Below, one piece after another: positions 1-6,504 of a DNA stretch of 8,845 nt. The translations under genes and the position numbers were made by a program. Under the pieces are notes generated by a model that saw nothing but the letters and a program-made list of their open reading frames with translations, did not search any database and was not told the origin of the DNA. The stretch lies in assembly GCA_030647575.1 (NCBI GenBank), contig JAUSJS010000049.1:1-8845 (forward strand). Direction: 5' to 3'. Position 1 is the stretch's first letter; each line of letters starts with the position of its first letter. This DNA comes from Candidatus Limnocylindrales bacterium. GTDB taxonomy: Bacteria > Chloroflexota > Limnocylindria > Limnocylindrales > CSP1-4.

Positions 1-1
1 C

Positions 2-1156
2 ATTCGTCGGGCTGGAGCCGCGGCGGCCGCGGCCGCCGCTCCGCTCGGGCTCGCCTACCGGTTTGCTCTGGCCTACCGCGTTCGTGCCGGCTACCCACGG
101 CGGAATCCGCCGCTGGTGACGCCAGCGGATCTCGGATTGCCGATCGAGACCACCGTCGTCGAGTCCGATGGGGTCGCGCTGCCGGCCTGGTTCATCCCGG
201 CCCGCGACGGGCAGCCGGGTCCTGGCGTGGTTCTCGTCCACGGCTGGGAATCGGCGCGTGACCGGACCCTGCCAATGGCCGTCTTCCTGCACGCGGCAGG
301 CTTTCACTGCCTGACCTTCGACGTTCGCGGTCACGGCGCCAACCTGTCCGAGTCACTGCCCCTGAGCGCCGGCGAGTTCGGCCGTGACGCGGAGGCGGCC
401 TTCCGCGCATTGCTGGCGCGCCCTGAGGTCACCGTGGGGGCCATGTCGGGCCACTCGATGGGGGCCGTCGGCGCGATCCTGGCGGCCGCCGCGGACCCGC
501 GGGTCGTAGCCCTCGTGGCAACCTCCGGGCCAGCCGATCCGTACCGATTGACCCGCCAGACGTTCCGGCTCGCCCATCTGCCGATCCCCGACCCGATCGC
601 CTATCCGCTGGCCTGGCTGACGACCCGGGTCTACCTCAGGCCGCGCGGCCACCGCGTGCCGGACATCAGTGCATCGGCCGCCATTGCCCGCTACGCCGGG
701 CCGGTCCTGCTGGTCCACGGCGATCAGGACGCGGTCGTGCCGGTCGGCCACATGGCCCGGCTGGCCGACGCCGTTCGCCGGGCCAGGGCCGGAGATCCCG
801 ACGCCGCACCTGTCGAGACCCTGATCGTCGCCGGCGGCCAGCACTCGTGGCTGTATGAGGACCCTGGCTACCGGCGGGCAGTGGCCCGGATGCTGACGAT
901 GGCCTGCGGGGGTCCGCTCGATCCCGAAGCGGCCGGCGAGATCGCCGCCGTGACGCCCGCCCAGCGGATTCCCGACGCCGAGACGAGGTTCGCCGCCATG
1001 GAAGAGACGCACGGCGGCCTGCGCACCCTCGCCCAGGTCGCGCTCCCTGGGGCGATGCGTCCCCGCCCGGACGACGACCGCGCACCAAACAATGACGCGG
1101 CCCAGAGTACGGCCGAACCGGTGTCGGCGCCCGCGCGGCTCGCGGCCGAGCCATGA
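2..1156 (+). CDS. Alpha/beta hydrolase, probably membrane-anchored (5' partial)
   Basis: Serine hydrolase of the alpha/beta-hydrolase fold; substrate unknown, probably an ester or peptide-like bond. Numbering from the in-frame GTG at 116, the oxyanion-side VHGW lies at residues 41-44, the nucleophile elbow SGHSMG puts the catalytic Ser at 114, HGDQD gives Asp205 and GGQHSW gives His243, so the triad is complete. The last 80 or so residues are a Pro/Ala/Asp-rich, probably disordered tail. The frame stays open from 116 back to the window edge with no stop. That part encodes an Ala/Leu-rich stretch flanked by arginines, then conserved-looking Tyr/Arg/Pro text leading into the fold, which looks like an N-terminal membrane anchor. 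The true start is therefore probably upstream of the window, and the GTG at 116 is only a fallback. The stop overlaps the next gene's start by ATGA. Fold is confident; substrate is not. Confidence 0.9.
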   Translation: MRRAGAAAAAAAAPLGLAYRFALAYRVRAGYPRRNPPLVTPADLGLPIETTVVESDGVALPAWFIPARDGQPGPGVVLVHGWESARDRTLPMAVFLHAAGFHCLTFDVRGHGANLSESLPLSAGEFGRDAEAAFRALLARPEVTVGAMSGHSMGAVGAILAAAADPRVVALVATSGPADPYRLTRQTFRLAHLPIPDPIAYPLAWLTTRVYLRPRGHRVPDISASAAIARYAGPVLLVHGDQDAVVPVGHMARLADAVRRARAGDPDAAPVETLIVAGGQHSWLYEDPGYRRAVARMLTMACGGPLDPEAAGEIAAVTPAQRIPDAETRFAAMEETHGGLRTLAQVALPGAMRPRPDDDRAPNNDAAQSTAEPVSAPARLAAEP

Positions 1157-1689
1157 GCGACGCCCTATCGTCGGTCTGGGAGGCGATCGCCGGGAAGCGT
1201 GCCATTCGAACGTTCAGCGCCGAGCCGCTGGCCCCGGCGCAGCTCGATCGAATCCTGCAGGCCGGTCGTCACGCCGGAAGCAGCAAGAACCGCCAGCGCT
1301 GGACGTTCATCGTGTGTCGTGACCGTCAGCACCTGCGGGAGCTGGCCGCAGTCGGCCCGTTCGCCGATCACATCGCGGGAGCGGCCGTCGCGATCGCTCT
1401 CGTGACCCCCGATGCTCGTCCGCCCGACGCCGGGCGTTCGATCCTGTTCGATCTGGGCCTCGCGGCCGAAAACATGATGCTGGCGGCCTGGGAGCTCGGG
1501 ATCGGCAGTGTTCCGGCGACCGTCTACGAGCCCGAGCTGGCTCGCCGCCTGCTCGGCTACCCCGACGACCAGTTCTGTGAGTATCTGCTCTCGTTCGGCT
1601 ACCCGGCCGACCCCGGCGACCTCACGCGTCCGCCGGCCAAGGGTGGTCGTCGCCCGCTGAGCGAAATGGTCCACGAGGAGCGCTGGTAG
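1153..1689 (+). CDS. Nitroreductase-family FMN oxidoreductase
   Basis: Predicted FMN-dependent NAD(P)H oxidoreductase, 178 residues, cytoplasmic. Visible family features are the N-terminal KRAIRTF segment (16-21), which usually binds the FMN phosphate. Next is the AGSSKNRQRW segment (41-50), matching the family's small-residue/Asn/Gln-Trp FMN contact. The LGLAAENMMLAAWELGIGS helix (101-119) follows, and the C-terminal KGGRRPLSEMVHEERW (163-178) is typical of one nitroreductase subgroup. Length is normal to short for a single domain, which works as a dimer in characterised relatives. The ATG at 1153 shares ATGA with the hydrolase stop, so the two are probably translationally coupled; no strong ribosome-binding site is needed or seen. 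The physiological substrate cannot be read from the sequence. Confidence 0.9.
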   Translation: MSDALSSVWEAIAGKRAIRTFSAEPLAPAQLDRILQAGRHAGSSKNRQRWTFIVCRDRQHLRELAAVGPFADHIAGAAVAIALVTPDARPPDAGRSILFDLGLAAENMMLAAWELGIGSVPATVYEPELARRLLGYPDDQFCEYLLSFGYPADPGDLTRPPAKGGRRPLSEMVHEERW

Positions 1690-1701
1690 CGGCCGACCTC
1701 G

Positions 1702-1761
1702 GGCGCGACGGCGGACTGCGGACTGGTGCCATGCACGGCTCGGCCCGCTCCGGGTCGCGCC
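1702..1761. repeat. 8-bp inverted repeat between convergent genes
   Basis: GGCGCGAC at 1702-1709 is the exact reverse complement of GTCGCGCC at 1754-1761, separated by 44 bases. It lies in the 89-base gap between the convergent nitroreductase and DUF4032 genes. A tandem heptamer GCGGACT occurs twice at 1711-1724 inside the gap. There is no T-run, so a classical intrinsic terminator is not supported. The structure could fold weakly in either transcript, and chance is possible at this GC content. Confidence 0.3.
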
Positions 1762-1778
1762 GTTCCTGCGCCGGTTGG

Positions 1779-3083
1779 TCAGACGGCGTCGTCCTGGTCG
1801 AAGCCGCCCGACCAGTCGATGTCGAGCGCGATCGAGCTATCGGCCAGGCTCGCGCCAGCCTCGGGCGCCGGGGCACCGAGCTCGAGGTAGGCGGCCATGG
1901 CGGCCTCCAGTCCAACGTCGCGTCCAGCTGTCTCGGACAGGAGCCACTTCTGCTCGAGCACGTCGCAGTACGCCTGGAGTGGATCGCGCAGCGGCCCGAT
2001 GGCCGGGACCAGGGCGGCAATCGCGGGCTCGAGGACTTCGGCCAGCCAGCGCTCGGCGGCCGCCTCGGTCGTGACCGGCGAGCGGGTCGACGACTCCAGC
2101 CAGGCCTGGTACTCGCGGATGTCGTTCAGTAGCAACCGGGCCTGACCCTCCAGGGCCACGAGCCGGGTCAGCTTCTGGAGCTGATGGGCGTGGAACCGCC
2201 GACCGGCCACGGCGACGCGCAGCCGCACCACGTCGGCCGTCGGTGAGGTCGGCTCGAGCGCGACCTCGTCGATGGCGAAGCCGAGATCGTTAAGCCGCCG
2301 GATCCTCGCCCGGATCGCGTGACGGTCGCCGGGCGCCACCTCAGGTTCCAGGTGAAGCTCGTCCCAGACCGCGGTGTACCGGGCGTGCACCGTCTCCGCT
2401 GCCGCGACGGCGTCGTCGAAGACGTCGTCGCGGCCCTGCATCGCCCCGAGGTCAGCCAGACCGAAGGCCACGTTCTCGACCAGGATGTCGAGGTCGTAGG
2501 CGCGCTGCCCGTCCGAGAGCGCCGGATGGATCTCGCTGGTCTCGGCGTCGACGAGGTAGGCCTGGATCTTGTCGCCGTCACGGCGGAACAACGTGTTCGC
2601 CAGCGAGCAGTCGCCCCAGTAGACACCGGCTCGATGCAGGTCCACCAGGAGCGACGCCATCGCGTCGAGGAGGCGATCGCGGTACGGCCCGGGCCCAAGC
2701 GGGAAGCGCATCAGCAGCCGGCGGTACTGGATCGAGTAGGTCAGGTACTCGGTGATCAGGATCGCGCTGTCGCGTTCCGGCGCCTCGGCCAGGCCGACGG
2801 CCATGACCGCCGGCAGGCCCGCGATCTCGAGGTGGCGCAGCACGTCGAATTCCGCGCTGGCCACGCCCAGCGGCTCCTCCTTGAGCGCGAACGTCAGGCC
2901 GTCGACGACCAGGAAGCGGACTAGGTGCCGAGATGGACCGACCGGCAGGTCGCGGAACTGAAGCATCTTCGCCGGCCAGGATCCGAGCGGCAGTTCCCAC
3001 GGCAGGTCGAGCAGCTTCGAGGCGCGCTCGCGCAGGCGCAGGCGCGGGAAACCGGCAGCGGCGGTGAGGATCGGTTCCGTCAG
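1779..3083 (-). CDS. Kinase-like DUF4032 domain protein (probable CTG start)
   Basis: About 434 residues, with a protein-kinase/LPS-kinase-like N-terminal half and a C-terminal DUF4032 region. From the proposed start, FALKEE gives a candidate nucleotide-binding Lys68. HRAGVYWGDCSLANTLF contains the catalytic-loop-like Asp158 and Asn163, and AYLVDAE supplies Asp179 in the place of the DFG aspartate. These support a kinase or phosphotransferase fold; activity and substrate are unknown. The C-terminal half (about 220-400) matches the DUF4032 style. The open frame runs far upstream, but that part is the antisense-like shadow of the neighbouring genes. No ATG, GTG or TTG lies between that region and the conserved LLDLPWELPLGSWP (24-37). 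The first internal ATG (residue 40) would remove this segment. The CTG at 3083-3081 overlaps the upstream gene's TGA by four bases, the same arrangement as the two preceding junctions, so I chose it. Last gene of a four-gene run. Confidence 0.82.
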   Translation of the reverse strand: MTEPILTAAAGFPRLRLRERASKLLDLPWELPLGSWPAKMLQFRDLPVGPSRHLVRFLVVDGLTFALKEEPLGVASAEFDVLRHLEIAGLPAVMAVGLAEAPERDSAILITEYLTYSIQYRRLLMRFPLGPGPYRDRLLDAMASLLVDLHRAGVYWGDCSLANTLFRRDGDKIQAYLVDAETSEIHPALSDGQRAYDLDILVENVAFGLADLGAMQGRDDVFDDAVAAAETVHARYTAVWDELHLEPEVAPGDRHAIRARIRRLNDLGFAIDEVALEPTSPTADVVRLRVAVAGRRFHAHQLQKLTRLVALEGQARLLLNDIREYQAWLESSTRSPVTTEAAAERWLAEVLEPAIAALVPAIGPLRDPLQAYCDVLEQKWLLSETAGRDVGLEAAMAAYLELGAPAPEAGASLADSSIALDIDWSGGFDQDDAV

Positions 3084-3520
3084 AGCTTCTTGCGCAGGTA
3101 GGCCGTCACCGTTGAGTCGTACCCGAGCGACTCGTAGAGGTGTCGCGCCTCGGGTCGATGGTGGCCGGCCGTCAGCTCGACGAATGCCGCGCCGAGCTCC
3201 AGACCGATTCGTTCGGCCTCGCCCATCAGCGCTCGACCCACGCCTCGCTCGCGCGCGCCGGCGTCCACGACGAGCGCAAGGATCCGCAGGATCAAGTCGT
3301 CGTGCTCGAAGCGCGCCATGGCGTGGACGGCGATGAAGCCCAGGATCGCCTCGTCGTGCTCGGCGACGATCACGCGCGATTCGGGCGTGCTGAAGTTCTC
3401 CAGGCGGGCCACGATGTCGCTCGGCCCCGCCGGGTATCCCTCGTCGGTGAAGAGCGCGGCGATCGCCGCCGCGTCCGCCGGTTGGGCGGGGCGGAGCGAG
3501 ATCTGGGCTGCATCGGTCAT
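3080..3520 (-). CDS. GNAT-family N-acetyltransferase (single domain)
   Basis: Predicted acetyl-CoA-dependent N-acetyltransferase, 146 residues, the usual size for a one-domain GNAT. The N-terminus (ISLRPAQPADAAAIAALF, 7-24) is the standard first strand and helix. ARERGVGRAL (89-98) is motif A, with the Arg-x-x-Gly-x-Gly pyrophosphate loop at 90-95. ARHLYESLGY (125-134) is motif B with the conserved tyrosine at 129. The substrate is unknown. The ATG at 3520-3518 overlaps the stop of the preceding gene (ATGA), and its own TGA overlaps the proposed CTG of the DUF4032 gene, placing it third in a translationally coupled set. Confidence 0.92.
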   Translation of the reverse strand: MTDAAQISLRPAQPADAAAIAALFTDEGYPAGPSDIVARLENFSTPESRVIVAEHDEAILGFIAVHAMARFEHDDLILRILALVVDAGARERGVGRALMGEAERIGLELGAAFVELTAGHHRPEARHLYESLGYDSTVTAYLRKKL

Positions 3521-4014
3521 GCGCGAATGGTACCCGCCAACTCGATGAGGAGCCGGTGCGGTCCGTGGATCGGGCCGTCGAGGACGAGCCGCTCAGCGCC
3601 GAACGGCCCGGCGCGCTCGACCGAGATCTCGATCCCGGCGACCCGCGCACTCGCTGCTGCTCCCGGCAGATCGGCGACCGCCAGCCAGACGGCGGCCGGT
3701 CCCTCACCGAAGCGTGCCAGGGTGGCGGCCAGCCGACCTTCCGTGGCAGGCTCGAGCAGCACGAGCGACATCGCGTCCGGGAGGACTCCACGGACCACAC
3801 GGCAGCGGGCGCCCAGTGCGAACGTCTGCGCGGCGTCCAGGAAGCGGTCGGCCGGAATGCCGAGCTCGGCCCCGAGCTCGGCAGCGGCCCGCTCCAGCTC
3901 GACGGTCGCCCAGCCGAGCGCGATCGGCCGGCCGGCGATCGCGCGCCGGGGCTGGACCTCGGCGACGGCTGCCAGCAGGGCTCGAAGCCGGTGGAGCGGG
4001 CCGATTGCCGTCAC
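3517..4014 (-). CDS. Small VOC/glyoxalase-like protein, metal site probably degenerate
   Basis: A 165-residue protein starting at GTG 4014-4012, which overlaps the upstream TGA as GTGA. The longer open frame upstream is a shadow of the GNAT gene. I do not recognise a close family, but the pattern resembles two beta-alpha-beta modules of the vicinal oxygen chelate fold. IALGWATVELERA (31-43) looks like a first strand and helix, and LVLLEPATEG (84-93) like the LLEP strand with Glu88. GPAAVWLAVADLPGA (105-119) looks like the second module's first strand, and HRLLIEL (153-159) has the terminal Glu158. Where metal-dependent VOC enzymes such as methylmalonyl-CoA epimerase place histidines in strands one and five, this protein has small or hydrophobic residues. 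It may therefore lack the normal metal centre and instead bind a ligand or have another role. Fold assignment is by eye and moderate; the existence of the gene is well supported by its overlaps on both sides. Confidence 0.72.
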   Translation of the reverse strand: MTAIGPLHRLRALLAAVAEVQPRRAIAGRPIALGWATVELERAAAELGAELGIPADRFLDAAQTFALGARCRVVRGVLPDAMSLVLLEPATEGRLAATLARFGEGPAAVWLAVADLPGAAASARVAGIEISVERAGPFGAERLVLDGPIHGPHRLLIELAGTIRA

Positions 4015-4841
4015 ACCAGCAGGAGATCGGGGCCGGCGTCGCCGATCCGCTCGAATCCGATGCTCTCGTAGAGCCGGATCGCAACGTCGTTGTCGGCGAA
4101 CACCCCGAGATAGGTCCACTCGCTCCCGGCGCTCAGCGCGTCGCGGACAGCAGCTGCGGTGACGATGCGACCGAATCCCCGACCGCGCGCCCAGCTCGCC
4201 GTGCCGATCGATGACAGGTAGGTCAGGTTGTCGAACGTTGCACGCCGGGCGACTGCGGCCGGCTGCCCCTCGAAACGGACGAGGTAGTGGGTGAACCACG
4301 GATGGCGCAGCGAGACCAGCGTTTCGGCCGCGACGCCGGGCTCGCGTTCGGCGACGACGTCGAACGCGTTGGCGAGGACCTCGACGATGGCCCGAGACAG
4401 CTCGTCGGCGGGCGGCCCGTTCAGACCCGCGGCGCACTCGAGCGTCACGCCGGGTGGCAGGGTGGGCTCGCCGGGCCGCCCGACCGCCGACGGATCGGCG
4501 AGCGCCATGACCGTGCCCGCGCCCATGTCGCGGAACCCGTTGGCCGTCAATCGCGCGACCAGGTCCCGTGGCGTGTCGTGGACCGGCGATGGCCAGATGT
4601 GGGGTTGCCTGGCAAATGTCGCGAAGAGCACGATGATCTCGGTCAGGCGACGATCGAAGGCGTCTGGCTCGGCCGGCCAGCGGATGGCGGCGAGTCGATT
4701 CCAGAATGGCTCGGGGTCCTTCGAGTCGTGGAGCAGGATCGCGTCACCGAGGTCGCGCAGCTCTCGAACGGGCGTGGCGTGGACCCGCGCCTCGTGCATC
4801 AGGAGGTTACGCATCGTGTCGGAATCGATATCGATCGGCAT
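4011..4841 (-). CDS. GNAT-family acetyltransferase with extra N-terminal half-domain
   Basis: About 276 residues, nearly twice a single GNAT. The C-terminal half is the clear acetyltransferase. SWARGRGFGRIVTAA (216-230) contains the Arg-x-x-Gly-x-Gly acetyl-CoA loop at 219-224, and DVAIRLYESIGFERIG (252-267) is motif B. The N-terminal half (about 15-120; DPEPFWNRLAAIRWP, then FATFARQPHIWPSPV, then LVARLTANGFRDMG) looks like a diverged GNAT module without an obvious CoA loop, so it may be structural or substrate-binding. The ATG at 4841-4839 is preferred; an in-frame GTG at 4847 adds two residues. No Shine-Dalgarno site precedes either. First gene of a four-gene minus-strand run, divergent from the cupredoxin gene. 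Its TGA overlaps the next gene's GTG. Substrate unknown. Confidence 0.88.
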   Translation of the reverse strand: MPIDIDSDTMRNLLMHEARVHATPVRELRDLGDAILLHDSKDPEPFWNRLAAIRWPAEPDAFDRRLTEIIVLFATFARQPHIWPSPVHDTPRDLVARLTANGFRDMGAGTVMALADPSAVGRPGEPTLPPGVTLECAAGLNGPPADELSRAIVEVLANAFDVVAEREPGVAAETLVSLRHPWFTHYLVRFEGQPAAVARRATFDNLTYLSSIGTASWARGRGFGRIVTAAAVRDALSAGSEWTYLGVFADNDVAIRLYESIGFERIGDAGPDLLLV

Positions 4842-4923
4842 TGCCACACGATAGCTGGCGAAAAACCAGGGTATCGGATGTCACGTAGGATGGGCTGAGA
4901 CCAGTACCTCGAAGGAGGATCCG
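4842..4923. promoter_or_regulatory. Divergent intergenic region
   Basis: This gap separates the minus-strand acetyltransferase operon from the plus-strand cupredoxin gene and must hold the promoters of both. A TAGGAT hexamer at 4886-4891 is a possible -10 for the cupredoxin, though no convincing -35 precedes it. On the minus strand TATCGT (4853-4848) sits six bases before the ATG at 4841, a spacing that would give a leaderless transcript. Both boxes are tentative. Confidence 0.4.
4912..4918 (+). promoter_or_regulatory. Strong Shine-Dalgarno site of the cupredoxin gene
   Basis: AAGGAGG lies five bases before the ATG at 4924. It is the clearest ribosome-binding site in the window and fixes the start. 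Most other genes here are either overlap-coupled or lack one, so this gene is probably translated at high level. Confidence 0.85.
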
Positions 4924-5340
4924 ATGCGCCACCGACCCCTCGTCACCCTTGCCGCCGGCGCCATCCTGCTCCTCGCCGCCTGCTCGTCTGGTGGCGCCAC
5001 CTCAGCTCCGACCACCGCGGCCTCCGCGGCGCCCAGCGCCGAGGCCCCCGCTGCGCCCCCCGCGGCGGCCTGCGCCGAGAGCGCAGCGGCCGGCGAGGTG
5101 TCGGTGGCGATCAAGGACTTCGCCTTTGGCCCGGCGGACATCCAGGCGAAGGTCGGCCAGACCGTGACGTTCACCAACAACGACTCGGCACCCCATACGG
5201 CCACCCTCGACGACGGTTCGTGCACCACGCCGAACATCTCCAACGGCGCCTCGGACGGCCTGGTGCTCAGCGCCGCCGGTACGTACCCGTTCCACTGCAG
5301 CGTGCACCCCACCATGAAGGGCACGATCACGGTCAGCTGA
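4924..5340 (+). CDS. Cupredoxin (plastocyanin-like blue-copper) lipoprotein
   Basis: A secreted, lipid-anchored type 1 copper protein of 138 residues, probably carrying electrons or holding copper at the outer face of the membrane. The signal peptide has basic residues at 2-4, a hydrophobic core and the lipobox LAAC with Cys20 as the lipidated residue. Residues 21-57 are an Ala/Pro/Ser/Thr-rich linker. The cupredoxin domain (58-138) shows VAIKDFAFGP, then VGQTVTFTNND. The full copper ligand set follows: His91 in APHTA, then Cys125, His128 and Met131 in FHCSVHPTMKG. This C-x2-H-x2-M spacing matches plastocyanin and pseudoazurin-type proteins. Cys50 and Cys100 are extra and could pair. It stands alone, convergent with the methyltransferase 36 bases downstream, so the neighbours do not identify its redox partner. 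Confidence 0.94.
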   Translation: MRHRPLVTLAAGAILLLAACSSGGATSAPTTAASAAPSAEAPAAPPAAACAESAAAGEVSVAIKDFAFGPADIQAKVGQTVTFTNNDSAPHTATLDDGSCTTPNISNGASDGLVLSAAGTYPFHCSVHPTMKGTITVS

Positions 5341-5345
5341 CCCGT

Positions 5346-5362
5346 CGACGAGACGTTCGTCG
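5346..5362. terminator. Short hairpin between convergent genes
   Basis: CGACGA at 5346-5351 pairs with TCGTCG at 5357-5362 around a five-base loop, just after the cupredoxin stop and before the convergent methyltransferase stop. The position suits a bidirectional terminator. The stem is only six base pairs and no T-run follows on either strand, so this is weak. Confidence 0.3.
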
Positions 5363-5376
5363 TCAGCGGCGATCCG

Positions 5377-6387
5377 TCAGGCGCGCTCCACGACGAAGAT
5401 GGTCGCGCCTGACGGCAAGTCGATGACCGCGGGGCCCGGCAGGCCAGCCTCGGCGAACCACCTGAGGAATCGTTCGCGCGTCACCAACGCCGTGCCCTGG
5501 TAGAGCTCGTCGAGCTGGACGCCGGCAATCAGCTCACCCTGGCGCGTGCGGAACTCGTCCAGGCTGGAGGGCAGGGCCCAATCGAGCACCAGTAGTCGCC
5601 CACCCGGGCGGACCGCCGGCCAGGCGGTTCGCAAGGCCGCCTCAGGGTCGCTCAGCTGGTGAAGCGCGTACTGGAAGTAGGCCAGGTCGAAGTCACCGGC
5701 CGTGTCGAGGCGGGTCACGTCGCCAGGACGGATCTCGATCCGGTCGGCGAGACCCGCCGCAGCGACGTTGCTCCGGGCGCGGGCGACCGAATCCGGCTCG
5801 AATTCAAAGCCGACGAGCTCGAGCGCCGGGAAGCGTCGAGCCATGGCGATGAGCCAGCGGCCGCCGCCACAGTGGATGTCGACGACACGACCCCCCGCGG
5901 CGAGGTCGCCGACGAACTGCGGCAGCTCGGCCAACGCCTCCTGGAAGAAGACCGCAACGTCCTGGACGGTCAGCCGCTCGATCGACTGCCGGTAGCGGTC
6001 CGGACGCTGCCGGATCGGTTCGCCGGTCCTGAAGAAGTCGAGCATGCCGTTCCAGTCGAGCGAGGCGACCACCGAGTGGACGAACTGCCCGCCCAGGAAC
6101 TCCGGCCGCGCCTCATCGAGCAGGACCACGGCCGTCTCCTCGTCGAGGACGAGGCGGTCATCATGGAACTCGGCGAGCTCATGAGCGTCCGCCGCCGAGA
6201 CCCACGCCTCGATCGGACCGCTGGCGCAGCCGCTCAGGCTCGCAAGCTCCGACGCCGACAGGCCCTGCCGGCCGGCCGCCCGAAGCCGCGCGAACAGGCC
6301 GAGCTCCACCCCGAGATAGACCAGCCAGGTCCGCTGGAACCCGGTGAGGGTATCGATGAGTTCGTCGAATCGGTCGTCGAGGCGCAT
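5377..6387 (-). CDS. SAM-dependent methyltransferase with winged-helix N-terminus (Rv2258c-like)
   Basis: A 336-residue class I methyltransferase; acceptor unknown. Residues 1-100 resemble the winged-helix dimerisation domain of Rv2258c-type and small-molecule O-methyltransferases: FQRTWLVYLGVELGLFARL (17-35), LSASELASLSGC (43-54), then LVLDEETAVVLLDEARPEFLGG (79-100). The Rossmann part begins with motif I VVDIHCGGGR (168-177), followed by VGFEFEP (192-198) with a ribose-binding-type acidic residue. GDVTRLD (222-228) and RPGGRLLVLDW (260-270) complete the core. Motif I is slightly unusual, with His172 before the Cys where Gly is common. The start at ATG 6387-6385 is chosen because the upstream extension would run into the divergent sigma-factor gene and has no conserved character. 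No Shine-Dalgarno site is present. It is convergent with the cupredoxin and divergent from the sigma factor. The winged helix in this family serves dimerisation rather than DNA binding. Confidence 0.9.
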   Translation of the reverse strand: MRLDDRFDELIDTLTGFQRTWLVYLGVELGLFARLRAAGRQGLSASELASLSGCASGPIEAWVSAADAHELAEFHDDRLVLDEETAVVLLDEARPEFLGGQFVHSVVASLDWNGMLDFFRTGEPIRQRPDRYRQSIERLTVQDVAVFFQEALAELPQFVGDLAAGGRVVDIHCGGGRWLIAMARRFPALELVGFEFEPDSVARARSNVAAAGLADRIEIRPGDVTRLDTAGDFDLAYFQYALHQLSDPEAALRTAWPAVRPGGRLLVLDWALPSSLDEFRTRQGELIAGVQLDELYQGTALVTRERFLRWFAEAGLPGPAVIDLPSGATIFVVERA

Positions 6388-6504
6388 CGTGGCCGGATTG
6401 TCGCATGGCGGCCCGGCCAGCCGGCCGGTCCGGCCGGGCGTCGCTCCGGGTACCGTACGGTTTCCGACGCAACGGTCGGCGCGGACCCATGGTTCTGGGG
6501 ATCG
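6388..6504. promoter_or_regulatory. Divergent control region with GC-rich palindrome
   Basis: This 117-base gap lies between the methyltransferase and the sigma-factor gene and should carry both promoters. GCCCGGCC (6411-6418) pairs exactly with GGCCGGGC (6432-6439), and the 13-base interval holds a further palindrome CCGGCCGG (6421-6428). A second palindrome CCGTACGG lies at 6453-6460. On the minus strand GACAAT (6402-6397) could be a -10 element placing transcription within a few bases of the methyltransferase ATG. No clear -35 elements are visible. The palindromes are candidate operator or ECF-promoter elements but could reflect base composition. Confidence 0.4.

Noticed and set aside
353..1012. 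Long minus-strand open frame opposite the hydrolase
   Set aside because: It is Gly/Arg/Asp-rich with no recognisable motif and is fully antisense to a gene with a complete catalytic triad; such frames are expected at high GC.
3084..3800. Upstream extension of the DUF4032 frame to an ATG at 3800
   Set aside because: This stretch is an Arg/Gly/Ser-rich out-of-frame reading of the second acetyltransferase and the VOC-like gene; kinase-like sequence begins only after the junction.
3140..4162. 340-codon plus-strand open frame across the acetyltransferase genes
   Set aside because: Its translation is Arg/Ser/Ala-rich with no fold-like pattern, and it covers three well-supported minus-strand genes.
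1779..4841. Possible defence island or toxin-antitoxin system
   Set aside because: GNAT proteins can be toxins, but no DUF1778/RHH-type antitoxin, nuclease, ATPase or mobile-element signature is present, and both GNATs look like ordinary enzymes.
5659..6504. Upstream extension of the sigma-factor frame
   Set aside because: It lies antisense to the methyltransferase, shows no conserved character, and the sigma fold begins right after ATG 6505.
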